A stretch of DNA of 64,000 bases from Sipunculus nudus (taxonomy: Eukaryota > Annelida > Sipuncula > Golfingiida > Sipunculidae). The stretch lies in assembly GCA_026874595.1 (NCBI GenBank), contig CM049313.1, positions 75,320,659 to 75,384,658 on the forward strand, given 5' to 3'. Positions 34,769-46,918 of this stretch are shown one piece after another. Position numbers and translations under genes: made by a program. Every line of letters starts with the position of its first letter. Within the stretch, counting starts at the first letter, position 1. The notes beneath the pieces were generated by a model, which saw only the letters and a program-made list of their open reading frames with translations, was not told the origin of the DNA and ran no database searches.

Positions 34769-36881
34769 AACACTTGATATTCTGAAGAGGTGTCCCTCTC
34801 TCATGTGTGCACATGGAAATATGTTTTTTTTTAAATTCATGCTTTAAATGTACAAAAATTATTTTATATGAACCTATGAACCAAACATACAGTTATAAGA
34901 TAGATTTTTATATCTTTTTTGCCAATATTAATTCTATTTTGTGCCAATTTTTATTCTTGTCCTGTAATTCTTTAAAATGAAAAACAATGATCCATGTTTA
35001 AATCTGGTAGAATATTTAAGTATTAAGGCTGGCTCACAAATGTCATCCAATGTGTCCCATATGTGCTATCTCAGTGTCTTCCAAATATTACCAGTCCAAG
35101 TGTCAGCCCAATTCTAAAAGTAGTTGAACATGTTAAAAAATTCCTGATTTCTCCCCAAACTTCTCCACTTCCCAAAGTCATAATCAAGTCACCTCAATGT
35201 GATCCAGACACCCCAAATGTGATCCAGCCCCATGATGTGATCCAGTCATCGCAATGTGATCCAGTCACCGCAATGTAATCTGGTGCGTCCATGGTGTACC
35301 CTTATTTGAAGCCGATGTCACTTCGGGTATACATGTATCACTGGCCTTTGTGGTGTGCAAATTAATCAATTATATTGGTAGCTGATTATATTCTTTTGAA
35401 ATTGATTAAATCAGTTGCACTTTTGCATAATCAGTTACAAATGATTATGTATGCACAGCCAAAGAAGACATATTTTCCCAATAAAATATTCTTATTCTGT
35501 CATAGATATATGATGGGACACAAAACAGCGAACAGCATTTAAACTTAACCTTGTGAAATGAATGTGTCAACAACCAAGCCATTATCTTGACCTTTTAGTG
35601 TGATGTACCTGTTACACTAAATTCACTCTGTCCATATTTTAGTTAATATTCAACAGAGTATATATCACTGTTATGTAGATTGTATGAAAAATGATCCATT
35701 GATAATCAATGATCAGACTTTTTTAATGTTTCAATTATCAAATATGATTTAACTAGGATTCCTACCACTACTAGCCATGTGAGAGCACTGTCTCACACAA
35801 TCAAGCTAGAAATGATGACATTTCTTGGGTGATCACCAGATCAAGTTAAAAGTAATTAAAGTTGGGGACACTGCCCTCACTGGGTAGTATTTAATACACA
35901 GAAATTCTCTGGGTTTTGTTTACAGAGACCATTCTGGATTAAGAGTTCTACACCTTAAGTCACCAAGAAACTTGTTGTGATGCTGGGACCTCCCATGCTG
36001 ACTTTCGCCTAATCATAACCACTGAATGTAACCCAATCCACCTACAGAATTCTACATTCACATAAATCAAACAACTGGAACCTGATAATGTGTTTTCACT
36101 GACCACAAATATCCTCAATGTAAGCATGGCTGTTATTTCTTTTGTTGTTTTGACAATCACTCTGCAATCATTCAGGGGGTAATTCTTATTCACACTGACT
36201 GATCTGCAGAACCCAGACTTTTGCTATGAGAGGTGAAGTGTCTCAGACTGCTATTTTCTCTCTTTTCCATTTCTTCATATAACCTGACAATTTAAGCATT
36301 TTTTTACCATGATCACACACTAGACGGTATAGACCTTCAGTTGAGCCAGTATTTTATATACACTTCACTTCTTCATTTGGATAGATATTCCTTACTTAAG
36401 AACAACTTGGTTTGTTTGTACAAAACTCCTCCATCAGGTGTCATTGCCAACAGCAGTGTCATGATTGACACTGATGTACAACAACAGGCATAAACCTATG
36501 AAAAGGTCATGCAATTATTAATAGTAAGACCTTTAAAATGTGGTATAAGCTATTCTGAAATAAGAAGGGTCATCTGTGCTATATTTTTACTATAAAGTTA
36601 TAAAGCTTCTCTTTTTAATTTTAGACCAAGAAACAAAACTATAGATGCAATTAAACAGTTAAACAATTAAAACTTAACTGGATTAATATGTATATTTTAC
36701 ATGTTTGTTCCGTTCCAGGTGTGTACATATTAATATAGCTAAATTTTCATATACATAAGATGCTTATGACAACTTGTATTCTTACATCATTGAAAACATG
36801 ATATGATTTAGAATTGGATTTTGATGTTAAGTATTAGTCACCACACTTTCCAATCCAAAAAAGGTGCCAATTCACAAGAAT
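34769..36881. other. Low-repeat spacer, with a small CAATGTGATCCAG repeat
   Basis: At about 35195-35284 a degenerate unit ATGTGATCCAG occurs five times at 15-24 base spacing. Otherwise no gene or element end was recognised; a 77-codon minus frame (35960-36193) lacks supporting features. Confidence 0.45.
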
Positions 36882-38553
36882 AACTAGAATACGGGTAGTC
36901 GACAAGCGACTACGTGTATCCGCCTAAATCAGAGTGGTATGGGTGAAGTGAGGCATGGATAAAGTGGCAAGGGGAAATAGAGTGTTGCATATTAGCATGG
37001 ATGTCTGCAGCCAAATTGTGTATGAAGGTTGCCCCCCTACCACAAAATCCAGGAAGCCATCCCAGTTGTATACATATGCAAAATTTAAGGCAGATAAGTC
37101 AAACCACTACATGTATATGAGTGATTTTAGCCCGTGGCAGACAATCAGATGGACGCTGAGCAAAAATGGTTGCAGGTGACGGCACCAGTTTTGTGTATAA
37201 TAAAGAGCTATGTGAGAACTATACACATGCAAAACTTTTGCCGAATCGGTCAAACAGTTCCCAAGATATGAGCTTGGATGTCTGCTGCATAAACTAGAAT
37301 GCAGGTGGCTCCACCTGTCATAAAATCAAGAGAGCTGTCGGGGATGTATAAACCTGCAAACTTTTAGCCAGATATGTCAAACCACTGCCGAGATATGAGT
37401 GATTTTATCCCATGGCACACAAACAGACAGGAGCTGTGCAAAAATGGCTGCAGGTGGCGCCACAAGTTTTGCGTATGTTATAAAGCTCTCCAAGGGCTAC
37501 ATTTGTGCAAAAAAATTTTCCTGATCGGTCAAACGGTTCCTGAGATATGAGCTTGGATGTCTGCAGCGTAAATGTGAATGTAGGTGGCGCCACCTGTCAA
37601 AAATCAGAAAAGCTTTCCAGAATGTAAACGCATGCCAAATTTCAGGTGAATTAGTCAAGTCACTGCAGAGATATGAGTGATTTTAACCCAAGGCAGACAA
37701 ACAGATGGACACTGTGCAAACATGGTTGCAGGTGGCGCCGCCATTTTTTGTGTATGTTATAAAGCACTCCAAGGGCTACATTTGTGCGAAAAAATTTTCC
37801 TGATCGGTCAAACGGTTCCCGAGATATGAGCTTGGATGTCTGCAGCGTAAACGTGAATGTAGGTGGCGCCACCTGTCACAAAATCAGAAAAGCTATCCAG
37901 GATGTATACGCATGCCAAATTTCAGGTGAATTAGTCAAGTCACTGCAGAGATATGAGTGATTTTAACCCAAGGCAGATGAACAGTTGGACACTGTGCAAA
38001 CATGGTTGCAGGTGGCGCCACCATTTTCTGTGTATGTTATAAAGCTCTCCAAGGGCTACATTTGTGCAAAAAAATTTTCCTGATCGGTCAAACGGTTCCC
38101 GAGATATGAGCTTGGATGTCTGCAGCGTAAACGTGAATGTAGGTGGCGCCACCTGTCACAAAATCAGAAAAGCCATCCAGGATGTATACGCATGCCAAAT
38201 TTCAGGTGAATTAGTCAAGTCACTGCAGAGATATGAGTGATTTTAACCCAAGGCAGACGAACAGATGGACACTGTGCAAACATGGTTGCAGGTGGCGCCA
38301 CCATTTTTTGTGTATGTTATAAAGCTTTCCAAGGGCTACATTTGTGCGAAAAAATTTTCCTGATCCGTCAAACGGTTCCCGAGATATGTGGGTTTATGTG
38401 TGGAAACAGACGCACAAACGGACGCAGAGCGCAGAGGAAAGGTCAGAGGTCAAAACAAAATCAGGGCGCAGCAGTTCACATGTGACCTGAACATAATCCC
38501 GGGTTTCGTAAAATTCCACCCAGTGGTTACAGAGGAGTTCTCCGGAAACCTAC

Positions 38554-38592
<39 letters not shown>

Positions 38593-38642
38593 TGCAGCTG
38601 AAAACATAGTATCCGCAAAACTCTGTTTTGGCGGATACAATT
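36882..38642 (+). mobile_element. Family A pearl/HINE-like element, best-preserved copy
   Basis: Left end: AACTAGAATAC, stem-loop GTAGTCG-ACAAG-CGACTAC (36895-36913), subterminal GTATCCGC (36916-36923). The core alternates two related ~140-base monomers, each marked by a GGTGGCGCCACC-type site. The last ~840 bases are three near-identical 280-base dimers (CTGCAGCG landmark at 37561, 37840, 38120). The right end has a pure (GGC)13 run (38554-38592) and hairpin GTATCCGC (38609-38616) / GCGGATAC (38631-38638), complementary to the 5' motif. AGGTCAGAGGTCA lies near 38440. No protein is encoded. Confidence 0.8.
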
Positions 38643-39486
38643 AGATAAAAAAGGACAGCTTCTCCATTAGTCATGTATCTTTATACCTCCCTCGGTGGTG
38701 AGAGGTATTGTGTTTAACACTTGGTTATTTGGTTTGTCTGTGCGCAAACTTAACCAAAAATATTGAAGGTTATTTGAATCATAATAACATGTTTTTTATT
38801 CAAAGGATTCCACCTCATTGTTACATGAAGCTGTTTCATGAAAACAGAACAATTCATCAGTATTAGGGGGTTTTGTTCTGGAAGTGATGTGCAGCTGAGA
38901 TGGGAACTTATTACAGGGAACTTATCACCTGCAAAGCATGTTGAATTAACACAAAAAGTAGTGTCTTCTCTTTGAAGTTAAATGGCAAGTGCAGAAATAA
39001 TGTAGTGAAACTGCTGGCATACCCCTGTAAACTTGTTTAAAAAGTGGATGGCTCATAATCACCAGCACCAACACAAGCATAGTGCGAATGCCATCTGCTT
39101 TTACATTTTCTTTTCAGGCTTGCAACCAATATTTTACAACGTGAACATTCATTTTTTCTTTTGGATCTGTCATGCAGGTGCAAAATAGGACTTCCGGTTA
39201 CACTGGATGTTATGGTAAACAGACACATGCACTGTGTATACTCACACACAGAACCATAACAAGGTCTTAGGCAGCTGAAGAGGAATTATTAAGACTGTAT
39301 GCTTGGATGGTTTTGCTGGGAATCTTTTGAATAATGCAAAACTAAAAGGATATGTCAAAGAATGGACATATTATTGCTCCAGATAATGTTTCTTAAAAAC
39401 ATGACAGCCATGTAGGTCTACACAGCAAAGTTTGATGAGGATCATCCTGGTGGTGGTTTGTGGTCTCTGACTGCTACTTGTTCTAT
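38643..39486. other. Spacer with family J 5'-end fragment at about 38687-38760
   Basis: ATACCTCCCTCGGTGGTGAG, then AGGTATTGTG and TTTGTCTGTGCGCAAACTTAA, resembles the start of a further dispersed family. No coding exon recognised. Confidence 0.4.
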
Positions 39487-39935
39487 AACTAGATATTTCT
39501 TGGTACCGCAGGTGCCATAATATCCCAAGACAATTAATCCCCCCTCATCTTCAGCAGCATGTACTGACACATGGCAAGTGACTATGGTTTCTTCCACAAT
39601 TGCAGATGGCACTGCCAGTCTTGAGTACAAGATGGGGGAGTCCAAGTTCCATTAATATGCACATTTTCAGGCCAATAGGGCAAATCACTCCTCAGAAAAG
39701 AGCATTAATCTATTTTACAGAAACGGGAACATAGGTGGCACCACCAGTCTCGTTTACGAGAAAACTTTCCCAGATTAAACCACTGCAGAGATATGAGCAA
39801 TTTTCACCCAAAGCACATGTACAGATGGACACCACACCGAAATGATTGCAGATGGCCTAACAGTGAGATATCCGGACAGCCAAATGACAAAGCGCCATGC
39901 CTATACCTCAGTTGACTTTCAGTCAGGTCAGCTAA
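39487..39935 (+). mobile_element. B-like 5' end fused to a short core and F-like 3' end
   Basis: Left end AACTAGATATTTCTTGGTACC, then GCAGGTGCC and ATATCCCAAGACA (family B). The middle has a GGTGGCACCACC site and GGAGTCCAAG block. The right end reads GTTGACTTTCAGTCAG, then GTCAGCTAAAAC, like the F terminus rather than the B hairpin. This is a recombinant or two abutting fragments. Confidence 0.5.
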
Positions 39936-39939
39936 AACC

Positions 39940-40702
39940 TAACATATAGAAATCCACCACTGTACTGGGCTGGCTTCATGTAAACAATACTTGATATGGT
40001 AGTTGAAAACCTGAATATAAGCTACAGTTTTTCTGACAAATTGCTTTCAAGTTTCAGATTATAAAAGATTTAATCCTTATTTGTACCAGCTGTGAAAAAA
40101 AAATTAACAGTGCTCACAGGAAAAAAAAGTGTCATGGTCAAAGTTTGGCTCAATTTGAGGTACTGATTATACATGTATGATTATAACTTGAAAAAAATAC
40201 GAAATTTTAGACTTATTTGTGGTATACAATTAAATCTCAATTAAATATCATTACATGCTGGAAAAAGCTCTCTAGCTTCAACAGTTACCATTTAATATTG
40301 GTTAATATCTTTCTTGATATTTTGACAATATATGTACATTATGTTCAGGCCTATAACTCCTACACATAATGCAATATGGACCTAATTTCTGGCATGTCCA
40401 TAGGAACCATATAGATTAATAGTAATGCCAAATATGAACATACCAACAAGTGGTTTTGATAAAAGGCAGACTTGAAGTGTAACAATATGTTTTTAATAGA
40501 ATATGAAGGTTTTTCCTCAATATCTTAAAGAAAGGAAGTCACTGTGACCTATTTTTTGGTTTGGTAGGAGATCTTTGGGACATCAACAGTATGTTGAATT
40601 TCAGATTCGAAGGTCCAACAGTGTCAAAACATGCCAGTAAACAGACAGACAACAGATGATCACTATAGCTCAGTTCACTAAAAGTCAGCTGAGATAAAAC
40701 TG
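39940..40702 (+). mobile_element. Family F element, old 5'-truncated copy
   Basis: Collinear with the 3' part of F (GTGTCATGGTCAAAGTTTGG, AAGTGGTTTTGATAAAAGGC, GGTAGGAGATCTTTGGGACA) and ending CACTATAGCTCAG, then AAAGTCAGCTGAGATAAAAC. It is more diverged than the other copies. Confidence 0.65.
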
Positions 40703-41719
40703 TTCAACAGGCACTGCAGTGCAGCCAGCTCTTATTACTGCTTATTATAAATGCATTCAGGTCACTTAAAGTACGCACACAGCAGGGCAGCTGCAGCTGA
40801 CGTAGTGTGCAATCATTATTAAGGAAATTGTAAGGAATGTCACCTTCACTTTGTGTGTATGGTCTTGGTACTTTTCCACTAAGTGGTAAATATTTACATT
40901 CGATCATAATGAACGTGAGTTCCTGTCACTGCCTCTTTATCAGTACCACACAACCATACGCAGTAATCCTTGCAGAGGGGCATTACCTGGAAACCACTTC
41001 CCACTTATATTTACAGGCTCATAAAAGAAAAGCTATTTATATGGAAGTGACCTTGACTAAGACTCTTTGTAAACATTACCACAATGTTCTAAAAATATTA
41101 GGAGTTATTTTTGGCAAGTATTTTATCAATATTTTTAGTACCATGTGGTCTTTTTTGTATTCTATACATTACTATTAAAAAGAAACCACTCACTTCTCAA
41201 ATGATAAACTATATTTAAAGTAAAATAAATTGTAAAAATTTATCTAATCAGAATTTATTTGACACTGCCAAAACAGAAGTTGTGAATCATTATTTTTTCA
41301 TAAGTACTATTTAATTCAATTGTTTCTCTGCTATGCATGTAAATTTGAAATGGCAAGGAAAATTTCAAAACAAAACATTACAATACAGCTTTTTTAATTG
41401 CAACCAAACAAGAACAGGCAAATGATGGGCATTCAAAATTGTACCTGAATATGCTTGTTGTGTCCAGGTTTTCAAAGCTGGACCATAATTAGGTTTTGCA
41501 AATTAACTACAAATGTGGGAGAGAAAAATGTTCAAACCATTTTTCTTCGATTGCTGCTTGGTAGCAGGGAAATAACGCACATGTATCCTCTTATTTTTCT
41601 AATGAAATACATTAGGAAGTTATATGACTGATACATTCAAAGTGTTTAGAACAGGATAAAAATACTGGCCAAATGTTCTGGAGTGATCTGAAGAACCCTA
41701 TTACCTAACTGCTTGGGTA
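40703..41719. other. Spacer; 113-codon plus-strand ORF at 40837-41178 of doubtful reality
   Basis: The ORF starts with ATG (MSPSLCVYGLGTF) and has no recognised motif. It becomes AT-rich and hydrophobic towards its end. No promoter, splice or homology cue supports it. Confidence 0.35.
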
Positions 41720-43271
41720 GTACAAGGGATCCATGGGTCACGGCGCTCAGCTGTTATATATGATCACAAAATATGATTTTGAAGAGGAGGTAGACAAAGG
41801 CTGGTTTTGTGAGGTAATATAAGCTCTATTATGAGTTGATGGTGTTTAACTCAAGTTGTGTAAGATTTTGATAATATCCTTGGAGACAGAGAAGAGGATT
41901 GATGTCATTAATATTATTTACAGTTGGAAATGGTGTGCTATTATCACATAGGTTTTGATTTGGCCATAAAACTTTACCTACATTGCAGCAGAATTATTTG
42001 AAAAGTTAAACTATTTATTAAAAATTAATAACAAATATTATGTCAAATATAATTAAAATTAAAAATAATAACCGTATCATGTTTTTTTCATCAAAGATTT
42101 TAAAATAATATTATCAAAATAAATGATAATTAAATTTTATAGAATATATTCATGAATGCATTTGTATTCAAACACTTTCAGTTTTACCTGTATTCCTATC
42201 CTTATACATGAAATTATGGAGTACCTATTTATATTTGCATTCAAATACTTTTGCATTCAGTTTTTTATTCAGTTTACTCATCAACTGTCAAATTCCTTTT
42301 CTATTGATTATTTTTAAAGTTGTTATTACAGACCTATAAAAATTTAATTATTCATTGTTTATTGTTATGCTGTTGGTCTAAACAACTAATAGATGAGCTG
42401 GGTTGGACACCTGGATCAGCTGTGGCCAGTTATAAGCTGCCCAGCTGCAAGTATATGCCCCACATCAAGCGTGCATAATTGGCCTGAAAGGTCAACTTGA
42501 GGACATACAGGTGACTGAAGAGGGGGTAGAGCCTGGGTCTCACATGGTCTCATAAAAACTTTAATAAAAGCTACAGTTTTTGGCCAATTTCTTTCAACTT
42601 TCAAAATTAAGAAGCTGAAATCCTTATTTCTGCATGATATGAAAATTATATCAACAATGCTTACATGAAACAAACATGTGATGATCAGAATTACGCAAAA
42701 TTTAAGGTACTGATTTTATATTTATGCTAATAACTTATAAAATTAAAAAATTCAGATCTAATTTTGGGTATACAATTGAATCTTGACTAAATATAGTTAT
42801 ATACCTGAAATAAAGTCTCTAGCTTCAGCAATTCTCAAGTTAAGGGAGTAAATATATTTCCTGAATTTTTAAAAAGTGCATTATATTTGGGCCAATTACT
42901 TCAAGAATTTAAAAAATATTAAACTAATTTCTTGTATGTACATAGGAAATATAATAGAGAAACTAATATATTAAAAATGGTCAATATCAGGTCAGTGGTT
43001 TTGATATAAGGCAGTCTTGAAGTGTAACAATGGGTTTTAATGGAAAATGGAGGTTTTTCCTTAATAATTCCAAGGAACGAAGTCCAAGTGACCCAATTTT
43101 TGGTATGGTAGGAGATTTTGGGGACATCTAAAGGTATGCCACATTTAGATTCGTAGGTCCAATGATTTCAAAATGTGCCAGTTTAACGGATGGACGGACG
43201 GATGGACAGACAGCCAACGGACAAAGGACCACGACTATAGCTCAGATGACTTATATTCAGCTGAGCTAAAA
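41720..43271 (+). mobile_element. Family F element, shorter full-ended copy
   Basis: Left end ACAAGGGATCCATGGGTCAC, then GGCGCTCAGCTG; right end an (ACGG)n-type run near 43190-43215, GACTATAGCTCAGATGAC and TTCAGCTGAGCTAAAA. At about 1.55 kb it lacks one of the two internal blocks found in the 2.4-2.6 kb copies. Confidence 0.7.
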
Positions 43272-43351
43272 AAGGATAAAGTCTTTTTAATATCACTGAC
43301 AGTTTATATGGTGACACCAAAATACACATTTTAATTGAGACAAATTAGTAG

Positions 43352-43930
43352 AAAATCTAGAATGTCCCCCGCCTGTTGTGGAATAGCTGGAAAAGTTGTG
43401 AAATCCTGTATGAAATCTGATATTGTTCAATGTCACCCAACAAAATTACCTCTGTGACCTTGAAAACTGCATCAAGGTTATCCATATTCAAACTTGACCT
43501 AGCCCTTCATGAGGTACGTCAATTCTGCAAGTTTGGTGTCTGTGCCTCAAATTCTTTTTGAATTATTATGTTAACATCATTTTAGCATTATCACCTATGT
43601 GACCTTGAAAAATGTGTCAAGGTCATCCACATTCAAACTTGACATAGCCTTTCATGAGCTGCATCTATGCTGCAAGTTTGGTGACTGAACCTCAAATTTG
43701 CTAACTGTTATTAAATGCATTAACATCATTTTAGCATTTTCACTGCTGTGACCTTGAAAAATGTGGCAAGGTCATCCATGTTCCAACTTGACCTAGCCTT
43801 TGATAAGATGCATCTATGGTGCAATTTTGGTGACTGTATCTCAAATTGGTTTTGATTCATCACGTTAACATCATTTTAGCATTATCACTGCTGTCCCCCA
43901 CCGACAGCGCATTCAGCGACAGACACTACA
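43352..43930 (+). repeat. Family D tandem repeat, ~150-bp unit
   Basis: Starts CTAGAATGTCCCCCGCCTG, resembling the C left end. Three monomers follow, marked by TGTGACCTTGAAAA or a variant near 43452, 43601 and 43749, each followed by TCAAGGT (or GCAAGGT) and TTAACATCATTTTAGCATT. A clear 3' hairpin was not found; GCTGTCCCCCACCGACAGC near 43892 may be its remains. Confidence 0.6.
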
Positions 43931-44017
43931 GAAATGGTAGGACTGATTTTCTTCAAACTTAGCAAGATGACAAGGAGACATGATACACATCTTATTATAT
44001 TATTTATACTATATGTA

Positions 44018-44781
44018 TCGGACAACAGTCCTCAGAGGGCCCCACAGAGTGTACTGGTGTATAGTGAAACTTGTCTAAAACAAACCTGTCTGATAAGATC
44101 AACTGCCTTAAAAGATGAGCGTTGAAAAAACTCTAATCGTTAAAATAAGTTACAACTAAAGAGTAGAGCTTCAAGAGAGGAACATGAACGTTAGGTGTTG
44201 TGTACTGTCATGAAGATCAGACAAGGTTTCCATTAAATATTCTATTAGGAATATGACTTGAGAAAGAAAATCACTGTGCTATGGCAGACATATTGAATTT
44301 TTGCAGATCTGAAATTGGATAGGGACAAGGCCCTCCTAGGCACCAATCATCCTGTTGGATTTGAGAAAGTTCCATTGTTTGCTCTTTGGGATATTGCACG
44401 CGAAAGAAAATCACCAATTGAATTGGCCAAATTGAAAATCGCCATATTGAATTTTTGGCAGGTCTGAAATTTGATAGGGAAGGAACTGTCCTAGGCACCA
44501 ATCATCCCTGTGGATTTGAGAATGATCCATCATATTCTTTTTGGGAATTCACGCGCGAAAGAAAATTAGTGATTGTGCTCTGGCGGCCATATTAAATTTT
44601 TTGCAGGTCTGAAATCAATATGGAAGGAGCCATTCTAGGCACCAATCGTTCCCTGAGGATTTAAGAAAGATCCATCATATTCTATTTGGGATATCACATG
44701 TGAAATAAAGCATCACTGACTGACGGACAGACACGGTGATCACTATAGGGCACCGCCTTTTTCAAAGCAGGGCCCTAATAA
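44018..44781 (+). mobile_element. Family G pearl/HINE-like element, copy 1
   Basis: Left end stem-loop GGAC-AACA-GTCC (44020-44031), then TCAGAGGGCCCC. The core has three ~150-base monomers carrying GGCACCAATCATCC or a variant and CGCGAAAGAAAAT. The right end has GACGGACAGACACGG, then CACTATAGGGCACC and GCAGGGCCCTAATAAAA, forming TAGGGC/GCCCTA arms. Confidence 0.65.
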
Positions 44782-45641
44782 AATGAAAATGTATGGTCTT
44801 GAAAATTATCAATTATGTGTTTTACTAGGTGACAAAAAACTGTTGTATAAAGTTGTAAATGTAAGTGCACCATCAAAATGAATAAACTGAGTATACACCT
44901 CTGGACTGAGTCCCAGACAACCATAACAAAGTAGGCCATACCTGGTAATTTCTGGTTCTCCTGAGGGCATTGCCCTACTGTTAGCAGCCACAGTCATTAT
45001 TACAAAGAATGCAAAACATGTTACCATATTAAGTAGTTCAACAGAGGGTATTGCCCTCATTTAAATATGTCTCTGAAAAGTTGCACTAATGCAGACATAC
45101 CTAAAGGAATTAGAGGCAATGTCTTTTAAATGTCAGAAATAATTCAAGTTCTCATTAACAGGATGACTGGCTTATTAACAATGGTAATTAACTTAACTCT
45201 CAGCCTCATGACAAATAAAGTCAGGTTAAGAGAAGTGAAAAGACTATTAAGAAGATTTTTTTTTTGTTCACTGAGTGATTCCCAGACAAGCTGCTTTCTC
45301 TCTACATAGTACCTGCTACTCTATGCAGACATATAATAAATCACAGGAGACTCTTGACACACTGACCTTACAGTACTGACAACTACACTACATGCATGCA
45401 CCAGACAGCATATCAACATCCATACATCCTGTCTATGGACAAACACAGCAGATAAATGTCATGTGACACAAGTTTGTCAATCTCTATATTCAGTATTTTT
45501 ACATACAAATTTTTTTCCTGACAAAAACCAATGAATGTGACACAAAACTGCATTTTTTTCTATTAGAATAAGTTCTGTCAAAACTGGCCACTGCTAGAAA
45601 TGCTTATGTGGCTGTTATCTTTTTTATATTTTACATAATAA
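44782..45641. other. Spacer without recognised feature
   Basis: An 83-codon minus-strand frame (44809-45060) is present but unsupported. No element ends recognised. Confidence 0.4.
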
Positions 45642-45935
45642 CTAGAAACTTGCATTCTGTAGAATGCAAGCCTCCACCATGCTGGGGTCCAGACTGTGGG
45701 ATGCTGCCTAAATTGTGTTGCATTCACTAATTCACTCCATATTCCCAAGTTCATTCATGTACAAGTCAGGACTTGACATCTGTCAATAGTGATATACCTG
45801 AATCTGGACCATGTATCCACACACAAATCTGACTGATCCTATATTGGCCCATTCCTGAAATGCCCTGAAAATTTCATGAGATTCCAGGCATTTTTGTATG
45901 GTGAACAAATACACACAGACACACACAATAGAGAT
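45642..45935 (+). repeat. Family I repeat, 5' part
   Basis: AACTAGAAA is followed by stem-loop CTTGCATTC-TGTA-GAATGCAAG and CCTCCACCATG, then a body ending in GTGAACAAATACACACAGAC. Its homologue lies inverted at 717-1040. The stem-loop plus adjacent short motif follows the pattern of the other families. No matching 3' hairpin was recognised. Confidence 0.6.
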
Positions 45936-46430
45936 GAACACATATCCTCATGAAATCATTTAAAATAACTTGCATGCTGGACAGGGTACAGAAAGTAATA
46001 AATCGCTGGAATGAAAAGGCCCTGGTTTCTTTTACCTGTTTGACACACAAGTAAGTGTGTGTGTTAATGTTGCTTATTTTAATTCTTTGTGTGGTGAATA
46101 ACACTCCCTTTACAACGTACTTCCTGATTAGGAGTGATATACCAGACAAAGATGTGGTTAAAATTCATCCTTTTGGGATTTACTGAACACAAATGACAAG
46201 GCTGAAGGTATGAAAATGTACACTCCTCACGCAGCTTTTATACACTTCAGTCGTCCCAGACATTGTTACCTGTATCTGCTGCTTTGTGTGGCAAGTTGCT
46301 ATGGGCAGGAACACCAGGGTGTGCACAGAGCACAGACCTGTTATCAATGAAAGTGTTGTATTGCGTTCTGCATCCAGTCCATATTTTAAACATGAGACCC
46401 TCTTGCATTGGTTTGATTATACAGGGACAC
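45936..46430. other. Spacer without recognised feature
   Basis: Overlapping short frames on both strands near 46250-46460; nothing recognised. Confidence 0.4.
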
Positions 46431-46918
46431 AAGCTCTCATTGGTCTGTTTCTTGTACCTCTGCTAGAATGGGTGTTATCAGGGTCATATATAAGTCAGGT
46501 TATGAATCCATATGTGAATCCAAACAGGAGTTATCATCTGGAAGAGAATCGGTAGACAGATGGCCCCTGTGACCTTGACCTCTGATCTTGTGACCTCTGA
46601 ATCAACAATTTTCTTCCCCTATTGACAGCAGAACAATATGTGCATGATTGAAAGTTTAAATATGAAAGGTTTGGCTTAAAATGCATTCAAAATCTTTTTA
46701 AGAAAGTAGGTCCTGTGACCTTGACCTTTGACCTCATGACCCAAAAATCAATTGGATTCTTGCTTAAGTGGTGGGTCATATATATGTCAAGTTTGTAATT
46801 CATTATGTCAAACCAAACAGTAGGTATCCTTGGGAAATGAATCTGTGGATGGACGGACGGTAGACAGGCAGGGTAATTACTATAAGGCACCTGCTTTTTC
46901 AAGCGGGACTCTAATAAT
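46431..46918 (+). mobile_element. B-like core with G-like 3' end
   Basis: The core matches family B (TGACCTTGACCTTTGACCT exactly at 46716-46734, a degenerate copy near 46572). The end (GGACGGACGG near 46852, then TATAAGGCACCTGCTTTTTC and GCGGGACTCTAATAA) matches the G-type terminus. This suggests exchange of core modules between families. Confidence 0.5.

Noticed and set aside
38388-38674. Poly-glycine and poly-proline frames
   Set aside because: Translations of the (GGC)13 microsatellite at the end of element A.
40837-41178. 113-codon plus-strand ORF
   Set aside because: No recognised motif, AT-rich and hydrophobic at its end, no promoter or splice support; noted only as part of the spacer.
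44809-45060. 83-codon minus-strand ORF as a gene
   Set aside because: No splice or homology cue; surrounding sequence is spacer.
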